DNA of 64,000 nucleotides from NCBI RefSeq assembly GCF_000759675.1, contig NZ_BAWM01000020.1, positions 339,855 through 403,854 of the forward strand, given 5' to 3'. Position numbers and translations under genes: made by a program. The stretch comes from Neobacillus niacini (GTDB lineage: Bacteria > Bacillota > Bacilli > Bacillales > Cytobacillaceae). Positions 55,254 to 64,000 of the stretch are shown here, piece by piece (the stretch's first letter is position 1; every line of letters begins with the position of its first letter). Below the pieces are notes generated by a model. The model saw only the letters and a list, made by a program, of their open reading frames with translations, ran no database searches and had not been told where the DNA came from.

Positions 55254-56492
55254 TTACTTGGCTACACTATTTAAAGCTTCTTTAGGATCAACGCGTGTAC
55301 TTGGATTAAAGATTTCTTCAAAAACTAAGCTTAAATCCTCAGACAGCTTACTCCAGTCTTCCGTTACAAAAGAGGTTGGCGTAAATCCTTCACTTTGTTC
55401 TAACATGTTGTAAAAGACTTTTTTAATTGGATCTTCTTGCAATTTTTCTGATTCAACTACACTTTTTAAAACTGGAAGTTCAAAGGAAAGTCGTTCTTTA
55501 TTTGCTTGTTCACCTGTCCAAAACTCCATAAATTTAAATGCAGCTTCTTTATGCTTAGAATCCTTTGACATAGCTATACCAGAAGAACTTACGATACTTG
55601 CACTTGGGTTATCTCCAAATGAAGGGATTTCAACAACACCATAGTTAATACCAGCTTCCTCAAATGCGGACAGATACCAAGCACCATTAATAAGCATACC
55701 TACTTTACCTGTTTTCATCTCGGTATCACCATAGCCTTCAGTGGTAATAGCGATACCTTCTTTCAACATATCTTGGAACATAGTAAACGTTTCAATTGAC
55801 TTTTTGGAGTTCAAGTTTCCATCTAATTTGCCTTTGCTATCTACATAAGAGGAACCATTACCCCATAAGTACATTTCGAAATCATAGGGGTCAGGTTGAC
55901 CTGGGAAAGCAAATCCAGTGATTTTCTGTTCTTTATTAGTCAGCTTCTTAGCTGCTTCCTGTAAATCTTCCCATGTCCAACCAGCTTTAGGATATTCAAG
56001 TCCTGCTGCGTCAAACAAATCTTTATTATAGTAAACAACATGTGTAGTATATCCTACAGGGAGTCCGTAAATATCCTCTCCCACGGAGTTATAGTTCCAT
56101 AATGCTTCATAGAAATTACTCTTATATTCTTCCCCTCTATCTTTTATATAAGAATCAAGAGGTTCTAATGCATCTTTATATTGAGGGTAATTCCACATAT
56201 ACATGATATCGGGAGCATCCTTGGCACCAATACCAGCAGTGATTTTCGTGTCATAATCACCGCCGTACGCTTCCAAAACTACTTCTATATCACTATTTTC
56301 AGCATTGAATTGATCAATTAACCCTTGTTGCAGCTCGACATCATCACCTACATCCCAAGTCGCAAACCTTAACTTAACTTTGCCGTCCTCCGCTTTCTCT
56401 CCTTTTGTATCCGATGAGCTACAAGCAGCTAAAAGCAGTGTTGTTATAATAGTAAAAAGGAAAAACAATTTCATTTTCTTTTGTATGTTCAT
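55254..56492 (-). CDS. Sugar-binding lipoprotein of the lac importer
   Basis: The 412-residue SBP_bac_1 lipoprotein has lipobox LLAAC near residue 24. It starts the operon binding protein, MalF, MalG, LacZ, GH63-like, EamA. It probably binds a beta-galactoside oligosaccharide. The lipoprotein at 42298-43563 is its close paralogue. Upstream are a cre-like site and TTTTACTAAAA repeats. Confidence 0.93.
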   Translation of the reverse strand: MNIQKKMKLFFLFTIITTLLLAACSSSDTKGEKAEDGKVKLRFATWDVGDDVELQQGLIDQFNAENSDIEVVLEAYGGDYDTKITAGIGAKDAPDIMYMWNYPQYKDALEPLDSYIKDRGEEYKSNFYEALWNYNSVGEDIYGLPVGYTTHVVYYNKDLFDAAGLEYPKAGWTWEDLQEAAKKLTNKEQKITGFAFPGQPDPYDFEMYLWGNGSSYVDSKGKLDGNLNSKKSIETFTMFQDMLKEGIAITTEGYGDTEMKTGKVGMLINGAWYLSAFEEAGINYGVVEIPSFGDNPSASIVSSSGIAMSKDSKHKEAAFKFMEFWTGEQANKERLSFELPVLKSVVESEKLQEDPIKKVFYNMLEQSEGFTPTSFVTEDWSKLSEDLSLVFEEIFNPSTRVDPKEALNSVAK

Positions 56493-56533
56493 TCTAACCC
56501 TCCTAGTAGTTTATAGGATTATTATAATGATAG

Positions 56534-56575
56534 TTTTACTAAAAGTAAATGCTTTCATTTGTAATTTTACTAAAA
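56534..56575. promoter_or_regulatory. Operator region of the lac-type operon
   Basis: TTTTACTAAAA occurs at 56534-56544 and 56565-56575, flanking a cre-like TGAAAGCATTTACT (minus, 56544-56557). The reverse-complement form TTTTAGTAAAA recurs at 56751-56761. It is a likely site for the LacI-type regulator and CcpA. The rest of the gap up to 56836 shows small imperfect hairpins but no gene. Confidence 0.5.
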
Positions 56576-56836
56576 ATATTTTTGTATATTTATAATTATT
56601 AAACTTTTAACAGTTGGTAAAATTCGATCTATTATGTTAGTAAATTATTAATATTGTGGGAAACCTGTCAATCCAGCAGGTTAAGTAGGGCTTTAGCATT
56701 CATTATCCACTTAATTTAGAAGTGAATAGGATGAGGAATCATCTAGGGTATTTTAGTAAAATTAGGTAATATCGGAGGGAAAATTTACCTAAAGGACAGA
56801 TGAAGCATTTAAATGAATCAATCCAAGATAAAATAC

Positions 56837-56873
56837 AAAAAGACGATTCGAGGGGGACCGAATCGTCTTTTTG
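56837..56873. terminator. Terminator of the GH85 gene
   Basis: A 14-bp perfect stem (aaaaagacgattcg 56837-56850, cgaatcgtcttttt 56859-56872) with A and T runs on both sides. Confidence 0.9.
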
Positions 56874-56908
56874 CTCTTCTTTAATAATGGGATTCCCGCT
56901 ATTAGAAA

Positions 56909-59575
56909 CTATTTTTGAAATCCATGAACCTCGAAATCATAAATTCTTGCGGCTTGGTCGCCGCCTTGGGTTGGCTTGTCTGTCCATAATCGGACATAGC
57001 GTGCATTTGTTAAGGTGATGCTGTGTTCTGAGACAGCCGCTGTATTATCTGTTACCTTCACTGCCTCTGTCCAGTTTTCCCCGTCCGTACTTACTTCAAT
57101 TCTGAATGCCTGGGTATTAAAGGCACCCGGCTCCCCGCCAGCTTGTGCATGGCGAACAACGAATTTTGAAATTGCATATTGACCGCCAAGGTCCACCTTT
57201 AACCAATGAGGGGCATCTCCTAATGCGCACCATTTACTGTTAACGTTCCCGTCAAAGGCATACTTTGCCGCTTCAGCCGGAGCACATTGTCCGCTCGCAA
57301 TGGCCATCTTATTCAACGCAACATTTTTAATATCCTTGGCAGCTTCGGAAATGGTAATCATCGCTTCTTGTGTCAGGACACTTTCACCCTCACTGTTTTT
57401 CGCAATTAGGGTAACAGAGTAAACGCCTTCTTTTTCATAGCTGACAACCGGATTTTCCTCATTGCTCACAGACGGTGTTCCGCCCTCAAAATGCCATTCC
57501 ACTGCTTCCGTTACCTCCGAAGATGCATTGAAAAATTGAATCTTCTCTCCCGGTGCCGCTACCGTTTGATCCGCCCGGAAATCTGCTTCCGGCTTTGGAT
57601 ATGGAGGCCATTCAAATGTAACAGCCGTAGGCTTGCTTCGTTTGAATTCTTTATTCACCGCAACAATTTCAAGATTGGTGCTAGTTTCTTTCCCATCCCG
57701 TTTTAGATTGGAAAGGTAATACACATGGTTCGGTGTAGCACCGACAAATTCCTTTTCATTGTTTGGCAGCTTCCGGTAAATTTCATAGTGACTCACATCG
57801 GAATCAGACGGCTCCCAAGCAAGCGCGACATCTGCATAAATTCCTTTGGTAAACTCAATCTTACTTACCTTTCCTTGCTTTGGAGAATGAATAGCATTAT
57901 GTATCTCTTGCTTGTTATAAACCTTGATTTCTCCAATATTTGTTGTAAAATCTTTCACCTCGTTGTCACTTTCAACTAAAAGCGAGATGGCTGCAATGTT
58001 TTTACCGCTAAATTTTTTCAGTTTAAACGAATCGGTTATCCATTGATTGTGACTTTGTTTTTTCACATCGAAATAGATAAATTGATCAGGAGTGTCGGTG
58101 AAACTGACCCCAAGCTTCATGTTTGGCTTTTTCAAATCTGTCTTGTATGTCAGTGCGATTTCCGTATCCTTTTGAATCGGCAGATTGGTTTTATAAAGTT
58201 TAATATGTGTTGGATTGTTTGCATCAATGGCACCTGAAAGCTTTAATGAGCTTCCGCCGTAATAAGAAGTTTCCCAATCAAAATCAACGTGAACAGCTTC
58301 TCCACCTTCTTTCAGCCATCGCCAGGTCGGCAGAATATCCTGCAGGCTGCGGTTATTCCATGACTGTTCGCTTACCTGCTTCCCATCAACAGCGAAAAAC
58401 TTGCCGCTGCCTGTATTAAAATGAGTGACGAATGGTAATTCCTCAATGGCCGTTTTGGCAGTGAAATAATGTGCCATTCCTTTCCACGCACCGTTATCGT
58501 TTGTTGAGGCAGGATTTGCGGACTTGCCAACCCAGAATTCATTTTCCTTTTGATAAAACTGTTCCATTGTTTCAGATGTTTTAAAAGCCCAGTCCGGACG
58601 ATAAATTCCTAAAGAGGTTACAGGTGCTTTGCCCTCAGGGAAGATTCCCTGCCAAGGAATGTTTGTGCTTGTTCCATTCGCTTCCACATCAATCCCAGTA
58701 AACAAGTCATATGGGCTTCTGCCGAGTTCCTTCGCTTTAGCAGCGGAAGATTGCTGATCGCGCCACCAGAAGTTTAAAAACATGCTGTCAGAAACACGTT
58801 TGTTGCCGTCCTGTAAAAAGCTGCTATTTTTATCCGTTAACGCATTTTGCCAATTGATACGTCCATCCTTCGTCATCGAATCGTACCACATGATTTGCTT
58901 ATCTTTCTGTTTATGTTTTTGAAGATATACTAGGAATTCTTGCATTTTTTCAGCAGTCTGAGCGTTTCCGCCTTCGGTTTCTTGGTTAATGAACCAGCCG
59001 TCAAACCCATAGTAGTTTGCAACTTCTAACAGCTTGTCCGCTGCCGGAAAGGATCCATCAGCCCGCTGAGCTAGCATTTGGTCGACCCATTCAGCCTTTC
59101 CGCCATAAACAGTAGGAGGAAAGAAAACGTTTCCTAAAATCGGTACGCCGTTTTTATGGGCAGCGTCAATCACATCTGCACTTGGCGGGACAATAATGCC
59201 TTCACCGGCAGAACCTGCCCAATACACCATCAGGTCAACATATTGCCAATAACTGAAAGTGTTTGCATAGAAGTCCTTCCCGCCTTGAGAAGGCACACCA
59301 CTAGTATTCGGGTTGAGCGCGGACAAAGCAACTACCTTTGCATCAGACTGTGCATGGTCATTTACCTTGTATAACACTTCCCGTTTGGCTAATGGAATCT
59401 GGCTGCGGTTAAACACAGCGTCGGGATCCTTCTCTGGAGTCCAGTTTAATAGTTGTTCGGGATACCAGTAAGATGATTCTGGTTGTTTCGCAAAGCTTGC
59501 ATTCGGCCATAACAGGATGAAACACATGCCGAAAAAGACAGCCATCAACAATTGGCCTTTCTTCAAATCAATCAT
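56909..59575 (-). CDS. Secreted endo-beta-N-acetylglucosaminidase, GH85
   Basis: The 888-residue exported enzyme cleaves the GlcNAc-GlcNAc core of N-glycans. A signal peptide ends near residue 29 (NASFAK). The GH85 domain runs from about 35 to 370, with the Asn/Glu catalytic pair in WFINQETEG (N197, E199). A beta-sandwich to about 555, an Fn3-like segment (ALAWEPSDSDVSHYEIYRKL region), a PKD domain (about 665-745) and a C-terminal F5/8-type C sugar-binding domain (about 750-888) follow. There is no LPXTG or membrane anchor, so it is released. It is monocistronic between two terminators. Glycans released would be imported by the neighbouring ABC systems (inference). Confidence 0.93.
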   Translation of the reverse strand: MIDLKKGQLLMAVFFGMCFILLWPNASFAKQPESSYWYPEQLLNWTPEKDPDAVFNRSQIPLAKREVLYKVNDHAQSDAKVVALSALNPNTSGVPSQGGKDFYANTFSYWQYVDLMVYWAGSAGEGIIVPPSADVIDAAHKNGVPILGNVFFPPTVYGGKAEWVDQMLAQRADGSFPAADKLLEVANYYGFDGWFINQETEGGNAQTAEKMQEFLVYLQKHKQKDKQIMWYDSMTKDGRINWQNALTDKNSSFLQDGNKRVSDSMFLNFWWRDQQSSAAKAKELGRSPYDLFTGIDVEANGTSTNIPWQGIFPEGKAPVTSLGIYRPDWAFKTSETMEQFYQKENEFWVGKSANPASTNDNGAWKGMAHYFTAKTAIEELPFVTHFNTGSGKFFAVDGKQVSEQSWNNRSLQDILPTWRWLKEGGEAVHVDFDWETSYYGGSSLKLSGAIDANNPTHIKLYKTNLPIQKDTEIALTYKTDLKKPNMKLGVSFTDTPDQFIYFDVKKQSHNQWITDSFKLKKFSGKNIAAISLLVESDNEVKDFTTNIGEIKVYNKQEIHNAIHSPKQGKVSKIEFTKGIYADVALAWEPSDSDVSHYEIYRKLPNNEKEFVGATPNHVYYLSNLKRDGKETSTNLEIVAVNKEFKRSKPTAVTFEWPPYPKPEADFRADQTVAAPGEKIQFFNASSEVTEAVEWHFEGGTPSVSNEENPVVSYEKEGVYSVTLIAKNSEGESVLTQEAMITISEAAKDIKNVALNKMAIASGQCAPAEAAKYAFDGNVNSKWCALGDAPHWLKVDLGGQYAISKFVVRHAQAGGEPGAFNTQAFRIEVSTDGENWTEAVKVTDNTAAVSEHSITLTNARYVRLWTDKPTQGGDQAARIYDFEVHGFQK

Positions 59576-59817
59576 TTTCCATCTCTCCCTATTCTAGTTT
59601 TTATATTAAAGCTTTTTTGAGCGAGCTTCCTTATACCCTTACCATCCCTATTAAGATATAGATAGCGCTGTCATTTTTTCAAATATTCTATCAATCCACC
59701 TTTCTCCTACAATATTACGACCCGTATGCTCCGTCAATGAACTAGAAAAATGTAATAAGGTTTTTCCACTTTTTCTATAATTAGTTCATTGAAAATTTCC
59801 ATTTTAAATGAGACAAG

Positions 59818-59858
59818 GGACAGTCCTTGCGTTACTAAAAGGAATGGTGCCTGACACC
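59818..59858. repeat. Repeat-like palindromic segment
   Basis: GGGACAGTCC and GGTGCCTGACACC (59846-59858) lie next to each other, a pair I recall from dispersed Bacillus intergenic repeats. There is no other copy in the window. The remaining 59576-59817 holds nothing I can name. Confidence 0.4.
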
Positions 59859-59890
59859 AAAAAGACCCTAGTTCTCTAGGGTCTTTTTGG
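59859..59890. terminator. Terminator of manA
   Basis: AAAAAGACCCTAG (59859-59871), loop TTCT, CTAGGGTCTTTTT (59876-59888), usable in both directions. Confidence 0.9.
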
Positions 59891-59895
59891 TTTGT

Positions 59896-60855
59896 TTATT
59901 CATGCGAAACAATAAGCTCAGCTTTCCCATCTAATTTGAATTGACGAACACCATGTGGAAGGATAAAATGGGTACCTTTCTCAAGGTCGAAGGATTTTCC
60001 GTCGATTGTGATAGCGGCCTTACCGTCTACAACGCTCACTTGTAAAAAGTCTTTATCCATTTCACAATCAGCCTGCCCGTTCAATTCCCAGTGATACACA
60101 GTGAAATACTGTTCCTCCACTAATTTCTTTTCAACTAAACCGCCATTAACCGTTTCAGTCTGTTTAACTTCGGCATCCTGATGCGGAACGGTTGTCACCT
60201 GTTTAGATCGTTCAAGATGTAATTCACGTTTATTGTTAGCTGCATCTTTCCGGTCATAGTCATACACACGGTAGGTAATATCAGAACTTTGCTGTGTTTC
60301 AAGAATTACGATACCTTTTCCAATCGCATGAATCGTACCGCTCGGAACATAGACAAAATCACCCGCCTTTACTTTTACGCGTCTTAAAAGCTTGTCCCAT
60401 TGACCTTGATCAATCCTCTCCGCCAATTCCTCTTTTGTCTTGGCATAATGCCCTAACACAAGCTCTGCCCCTTCTTCGGCGCTTAGCACGTACCAGCATT
60501 CGGTTTTCCCAAAAGGAACACCTTCCACTTCACGGGCAAATTGATCATTTGGGTGAACTTGAACAGACAAATCATCAGCTGCGTCCAAAATTTTTACAAG
60601 CAATGGATACTCCCCTTGCTCATCAGCGTTCTTATTAAAAAGCCCCTTATGTTCATTCCAGGCATCGGCTAACGTTTTTCCCGCAAGCGGACCATTGGTA
60701 ATCGTGCTTGGACCATGCGGATGCGCAGAAATCACCCACGCCTCACCGGTCATATCATTCGGAATCTCATAATCGAACTCTGTTCTTAACTTCTGCCCGC
60801 CCCAAATTCTCTCTTGAAACACTGGCTGCAAAAAAATCGGTTCATTCTTATACAT
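59896..60855 (-). CDS. manA: Mannose-6-phosphate isomerase, class I
   Basis: The 319-residue zinc enzyme converts mannose-6-P to fructose-6-P. The family blocks are LQPVFQERIWGGQKL, the metal-site region VQVHPNDQFAREVEG and GKTECWYVL, then VPSGTIHAIGKGIVILETQQ. GGAGG is 6 nt before the ATG at 60855; eight earlier codons are not needed. It follows two sugar kinase genes on the same strand, so kinase plus isomerase would bring mannose into glycolysis. Confidence 0.95.
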   Translation of the reverse strand: MYKNEPIFLQPVFQERIWGGQKLRTEFDYEIPNDMTGEAWVISAHPHGPSTITNGPLAGKTLADAWNEHKGLFNKNADEQGEYPLLVKILDAADDLSVQVHPNDQFAREVEGVPFGKTECWYVLSAEEGAELVLGHYAKTKEELAERIDQGQWDKLLRRVKVKAGDFVYVPSGTIHAIGKGIVILETQQSSDITYRVYDYDRKDAANNKRELHLERSKQVTTVPHQDAEVKQTETVNGGLVEKKLVEEQYFTVYHWELNGQADCEMDKDFLQVSVVDGKAAITIDGKSFDLEKGTHFILPHGVRQFKLDGKAELIVSHE

Positions 60856-61044
60856 AATTAACCTCCATTTGAAAAGCATGGGAACCCCTTCTGGATAACA
60901 GAAGGAAGCAAGAGAACTAGGGGCCCCTTGCTCTATATTTAAAGACCGGTTGTCAAAATAATGGTTCGAAATCTCCCAACCTCCAAGTTATTTTCAAATC
61001 GGAATTCGCATATCGGTTCAAAAAACTTAATTCAACCGCAATAT

Positions 61045-61938
61045 TTATTTTCTATTTAAAAAGTAAAACAGCGCACCTATTAAGTTGGCATCGTTATCAA
61101 ATTGGCAGGCTTCGACAGAAATAGCTAGTGTTGAGATGTCATCCTTCAATTTCTTTAATTCCTGATTGATTCCCTCAATAACTTCTGGCCGTTTGCTAAT
61201 TCCCCCGCCAATCAGAATTTTCTCCGGGTCGAGAGCGTATTTTATATTATAGATTCCAGTTGCCAGCTTTTTGTAGAATATCGTTATGCATTCATTAGCA
61301 ATGGCGTCACCTTCTGCAGCCATCCGAAATACCTTCTCCCCATCCAAACTTCCTTTTTCAAGGGAATTCCTCCGTTCAACTTCTTGAACAAGAGCATTTG
61401 TTGAAGCCACTTGGCTCCAGGTTGATTGCAATGGATTGTTAAGCGGGTCCCCCATAATCATATAGCCAAATTCTCCCCCGTGAAGGGAAGCACCGCGTAA
61501 AATGGTATGATTCATCACAATACTGCCGCCAATTCCCGTGCCAATAACGATACAAATATAGTAATCTGTTTCTTTGGCAGCTCCCAGCCAGCCTTCTGCC
61601 AATGCAGCACAGTTTGCATCATTTTCAATTGAAACATCTAGGCCTGTTCGTTCTCTTATCAAGTCTGTCATCGGTACACCGTGGATATAAGGAATAGCAC
61701 TTGCTCCCCCGATATATCCGCTTTTCACATCCACTGCACCTGGAGAACTTAGTGCAATTCCTTGAAAATCATAAGACTGTTGATACTCGGTAACGATTTC
61801 GGAAATCTTCTGTAGAAATAGTTCTAATCCTTCCTGAGGAGTGGGAACCTTCCCGCTTTCCAGCTTCATTCCGTGCTCATTCATCACCGCATACTTAATA
61901 TACGTTCCTCCAATATCAAATACCATATAAGCTTTCAT
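61045..61938 (-). CDS. ROK family sugar kinase, zinc motif absent
   Basis: The 297-residue protein has the ATP phosphate loop DIGGTYIKYAV, ENDANCAALAEG with the catalytic Asp, and GTGIGGSIV. The usual ROK zinc motif (CxCGxxGC) is absent: after GGEFGYMIMGDPLNNPLQ no cysteines follow. Beta-glucoside kinases of the BglK type are relatives. It could phosphorylate a disaccharide or hexose from the neighbouring glycosidases. The gene sits 16 bp after the second ROK gene. Confidence 0.85.
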   Translation of the reverse strand: MKAYMVFDIGGTYIKYAVMNEHGMKLESGKVPTPQEGLELFLQKISEIVTEYQQSYDFQGIALSSPGAVDVKSGYIGGASAIPYIHGVPMTDLIRERTGLDVSIENDANCAALAEGWLGAAKETDYYICIVIGTGIGGSIVMNHTILRGASLHGGEFGYMIMGDPLNNPLQSTWSQVASTNALVQEVERRNSLEKGSLDGEKVFRMAAEGDAIANECITIFYKKLATGIYNIKYALDPEKILIGGGISKRPEVIEGINQELKKLKDDISTLAISVEACQFDNDANLIGALFYFLNRK

Positions 61939-61954
61939 GGTCAGCCTCCTCTTG

Positions 61955-62860
61955 CTAAAACGCTGCTTGTTGTGTCAATAAAGCCGCCCCAATCACACCC
62001 GCTTTTGTACCTAAGGAGGCACACACTATTTCTACTTTATTCCGCAGCTGTGGATATAAAAAGTCATTTACCCTCTCAAGAAGCAACGGTATAATATAGT
62101 CTTTTGACTGCATCACTCCGCCTCCAAGCACAATAATGTGCGGATCAACCGTGTGAACGATGTTCGCTATCCCTTTTGCCAAAGAGGTAATCATTTGATC
62201 GACAATCTTTTGTGCTTTATTGTCTCCGTTCATGGCCAGTGCGAATACTTCCCCTGCATGCCCTGTAATTCCAAGCTGCTCTATTCCACGCTTTTTCACT
62301 GCTGTCCCGCTAGCCAATGTTTCTAAGGCGCCAACATTCAAGGCATGGTGCGGCGGTCCGTCTGAATCTACAATGAGATTGCCTATTTCACCGGCACAAA
62401 AATTCGCACCTTGCAGCAATTGCTTGCGGAAGACAAATCCGCCACCCACTCCTGTACTCACCGTAATATAGAAAACAGACTCTTTCCCTTTGCCAGCGCC
62501 AATGATGGCCTCGGCAAGTGCAGCTGCATTTGCATCATTATCAAGAACAACTTTTTTCTGTAAAGCCTTTTCTAACATGTCCACTAATGGGATATTGTCC
62601 CACCCAGGCAGATTGTTTGGGCTTAAGATTAAGCCTTGTTTTACATCTAAAGGACCAGGGGATCCAATTCCGATGGCATCAATGTTTCGTTCCTGCATGA
62701 TTTTCTCACAAAGCTGAATCATTTGATCGATGACATAATAAGGGCCATTTTCACTTTCTGTTTTTACATTCATTTCTTCCACCAGCTGACCTTCGGACGT
62801 TACGACCGCGACCCTTAAATTTGTTCCTCCTAAATCAATCCCTAGAAGGTACTTTTCCAT
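61955..62860 (-). CDS. ROK family sugar kinase (glucokinase/mannokinase-like)
   Basis: The 301-residue ROK kinase has DLGGTNLRVAV, LDNDANAAALAEA (catalytic Asp) and STGVGGGFV. At the zinc-motif site it reads GPPHHALNVGALETLASGTA, where family members have CHCGNRGCLE, so all four cysteines are lost while the flanking residues stay. Glucose, mannose or N-acetyl sugars are possible substrates; manA downstream makes mannose attractive. AAGGAAG lies 7 nt before the ATG. Confidence 0.87.
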   Translation of the reverse strand: MEKYLLGIDLGGTNLRVAVVTSEGQLVEEMNVKTESENGPYYVIDQMIQLCEKIMQERNIDAIGIGSPGPLDVKQGLILSPNNLPGWDNIPLVDMLEKALQKKVVLDNDANAAALAEAIIGAGKGKESVFYITVSTGVGGGFVFRKQLLQGANFCAGEIGNLIVDSDGPPHHALNVGALETLASGTAVKKRGIEQLGITGHAGEVFALAMNGDNKAQKIVDQMITSLAKGIANIVHTVDPHIIVLGGGVMQSKDYIIPLLLERVNDFLYPQLRNKVEIVCASLGTKAGVIGAALLTQQAAF

Positions 62861-62915
62861 TTCGCCACTTCCTTTCTGCTATATGAATAGATTTATTGTG
62901 TTTAGGAGTCACTTA

Positions 62916-64000
62916 TTAGAAACCATTGTTTTCAGATACCTGTTGATACCATCTGCCAGATTTCTTAATCGTTCGTTCTAGATTTCTATTTAAATCTACT
63001 TCTACTAATCCGTATCGATTCTTATAGGAGTTCGTCCATGACCAGTTATCCATAAATGTCCAAAGATGATAACCAAGGCAATTTGCTCCTTCTTCAAGAG
63101 CTTTATGAGCCCATTTCAAATGTTCCTGGATAAACTCGATGCGATAATCATCTTCGATGAACCCCTGTTCATTCCGAAATTTCTCTTCCCCTTCAACCCC
63201 CATTCCATTTTCTGAAATGAAGAAAGGGATATTATCATAATGATCGCGAATATCGATCATGATGTCATAGATGACTTCCTCACAAATCTCCCAGCCGCGA
63301 TGCGGATTAATTTTCCGCCCCGGCATCAAATACGGATCGAAGAGATGTTCTGGCATAAACGGAGCGTCTATTGCTACCGGCTGCTCCTTTGCTTTCACAC
63401 GACGCGGCTGGTAATAGTTCACACCAAGAATATCAATGGGATGGTTACGAATGACTTCCAAATCTCCCTGTTCTACCGCAGGCAATAGCTCTCTATCTCT
63501 TAAAATATCAATTAACTCCTTCGGGTATTCGCCCTTTGTTACCGGATCAAGGAAGCTGCGATTAAAGAACAAATCGGCGATACGAGCAGCCTTTACATCT
63601 TCTGCTTCCTCACTTCTTGGATAGGAGGGTGTTAAGTTTAAGATAATCCCAATTTGGCCATTAAGATGCATCTTTTTAAATGCTGCAACCGCTTTTGCAT
63701 GAGCAACAATTGTATTGTGAGCGACCTGTGCCCCGCGCTTAAAATCTACAACTTTCGGATAATGCAAATTGTATAAATAGCTTGCCTCAACAGGGACAAT
63801 TGGTTCGTTAAAGGTAAACCAATACTTCACCCGGTCTCCAAACAAAGAAAAGCAAGTTTCAGCAAAGTTTACATAGGCATCGACCACTTCCCGGGACTCC
63901 CAGCCGCCTTTTTCCTGCATGCACATTGGCATATCAAAGTGGTATAAGTTCATGAACGGCTCAATATCATTGGCAATTAACTCATTTATGACCTGATTGT
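62916..64000 (-). CDS. GH1 beta-glucosidase, 5' end outside window
   Basis: About 361 C-terminal residues of a GH1 enzyme (full length usually 450-480) are present; the frame stays open to the window edge (INELIANDIEPFMNLYHFDM is readable before the first ATG at 63953). The acid/base Glu is in YWFTFNEPIVP and the nucleophile in FFISENGMGVEG; LWTFMDNWSWTNSYKNRYGL closes the active site. It hydrolyses beta-glucosides, beta-galactosides or their 6-phosphates; which one is not clear. It precedes the ROK kinase genes on the same strand. Confidence 0.93.
   Translation of the reverse strand, partial: NQVINELIANDIEPFMNLYHFDMPMCMQEKGGWESREVVDAYVNFAETCFSLFGDRVKYWFTFNEPIVPVEASYLYNLHYPKVVDFKRGAQVAHNTIVAHAKAVAAFKKMHLNGQIGIILNLTPSYPRSEEAEDVKAARIADLFFNRSFLDPVTKGEYPKELIDILRDRELLPAVEQGDLEVIRNHPIDILGVNYYQPRRVKAKEQPVAIDAPFMPEHLFDPYLMPGRKINPHRGWEICEEVIYDIMIDIRDHYDNIPFFISENGMGVEGEEKFRNEQGFIEDDYRIEFIQEHLKWAHKALEEGANCLGYHLWTFMDNWSWTNSYKNRYGLVEVDLNRNLERTIKKSGRWYQQVSENNGF

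Noticed and set aside
53383..56492. Missing ABC ATPase as evidence of a broken importer
   Set aside because: CUT1 importers in Bacillus commonly share the ATPase MsmX encoded elsewhere, so absence is normal.

Overview
The window reads as chromosome of an aerobic to facultative, endospore-forming member of the Bacillaceae (Bacillus or Neobacillus type). The evidence is low-GC sequence, strong AGGAGG ribosome binding sites with frequent TTG/GTG starts, a SleB-type spore cortex-lytic enzyme, S-box (SAM-I) riboswitches, and a two-subunit gcvPA/gcvPB-like pair. A widespread Bacillus intergenic repeat (AGCGGAAGCGCC...GGCGCTGGAGCTGG) is also present. I see no rRNA, tRNA, CRISPR array, prophage or intact insertion sequence. 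The species cannot be named from what is visible.

Left part (1-9 kb): a region with decay. There are gene remnants at 178-613 and 1683-1810, a 5'-truncated GntP permease (2781-3170) and the tail of a subtilisin-like protease (about 6771-6902). Between them lie a GntR/UTRA regulator, an NADPH-dependent FMN reductase with an operator-like palindrome over its promoter, and a tight three-gene operon of a GT4 glycosyltransferase, a protein with two tandem kinase-like domains and a basic tail, and a UDP-glucuronate-4-epimerase-like enzyme. SleB, PurU (formyl-THF deformylase) and a metallophosphoesterase follow.

9-20 kb: a GNAT acetyltransferase, a PAS-PAS-GGDEF-EAL protein, a 37-residue membrane protein, GalE, a fused OppB-OppC-like permease, and an XRE/TPR regulator divergent from an MFS exporter with two copies of a palindromic operator between them.

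19-30 kb: anaerobic respiration. A six-gene minus-strand operon encodes a radical SAM protein, a TorD-like chaperone, DmsA, DmsB, DmsC and a multi-cluster ferredoxin. Divergently, a PucR-type regulator is followed by a second, cytoplasmic molybdopterin oxidoreductase and its own DmsB-like partner.

30-35 kb: two tandem SAM-I riboswitches, each with its own terminator, lead metNIQ and an M20 amidohydrolase, a sulfur-amino-acid uptake and salvage unit.

35-64 kb: every gene is on the minus strand and nearly all concern carbohydrate uptake and breakdown. Read in the direction of transcription they are: a GH1 glycosidase running off the window, two ROK kinases lacking the usual zinc motif, ManA, a secreted GH85 endo-beta-N-acetylglucosaminidase, an ABC sugar importer with LacZ (GH2) and a GH63-like glycosidase, an EamA transporter, a LacI regulator, a YesM/YesN-type two-component system, a second lipoprotein binding protein, an SDR dehydrogenase, a divergent GcvPA/GcvPB-like pair without GcvH or GcvT, and a second ABC sugar importer. 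The enzyme set would fit release and use of host or fungal glycans; this is inference.

Four intergenic tandem-repeat arrays stand out. Arrays at 1.83 and 16.2 kb have a period of about 52 bp, the latter made of hairpins. Arrays at 19.1 and 34.9 kb have a 21-bp period and share the motif GTAGATAT. Three of the four sit exactly in gaps between convergent genes. The strongest candidates for something undescribed are these arrays, the H-protein-less GcvP-like catabolic cluster, and the glycosyltransferase/double-kinase/epimerase operon.
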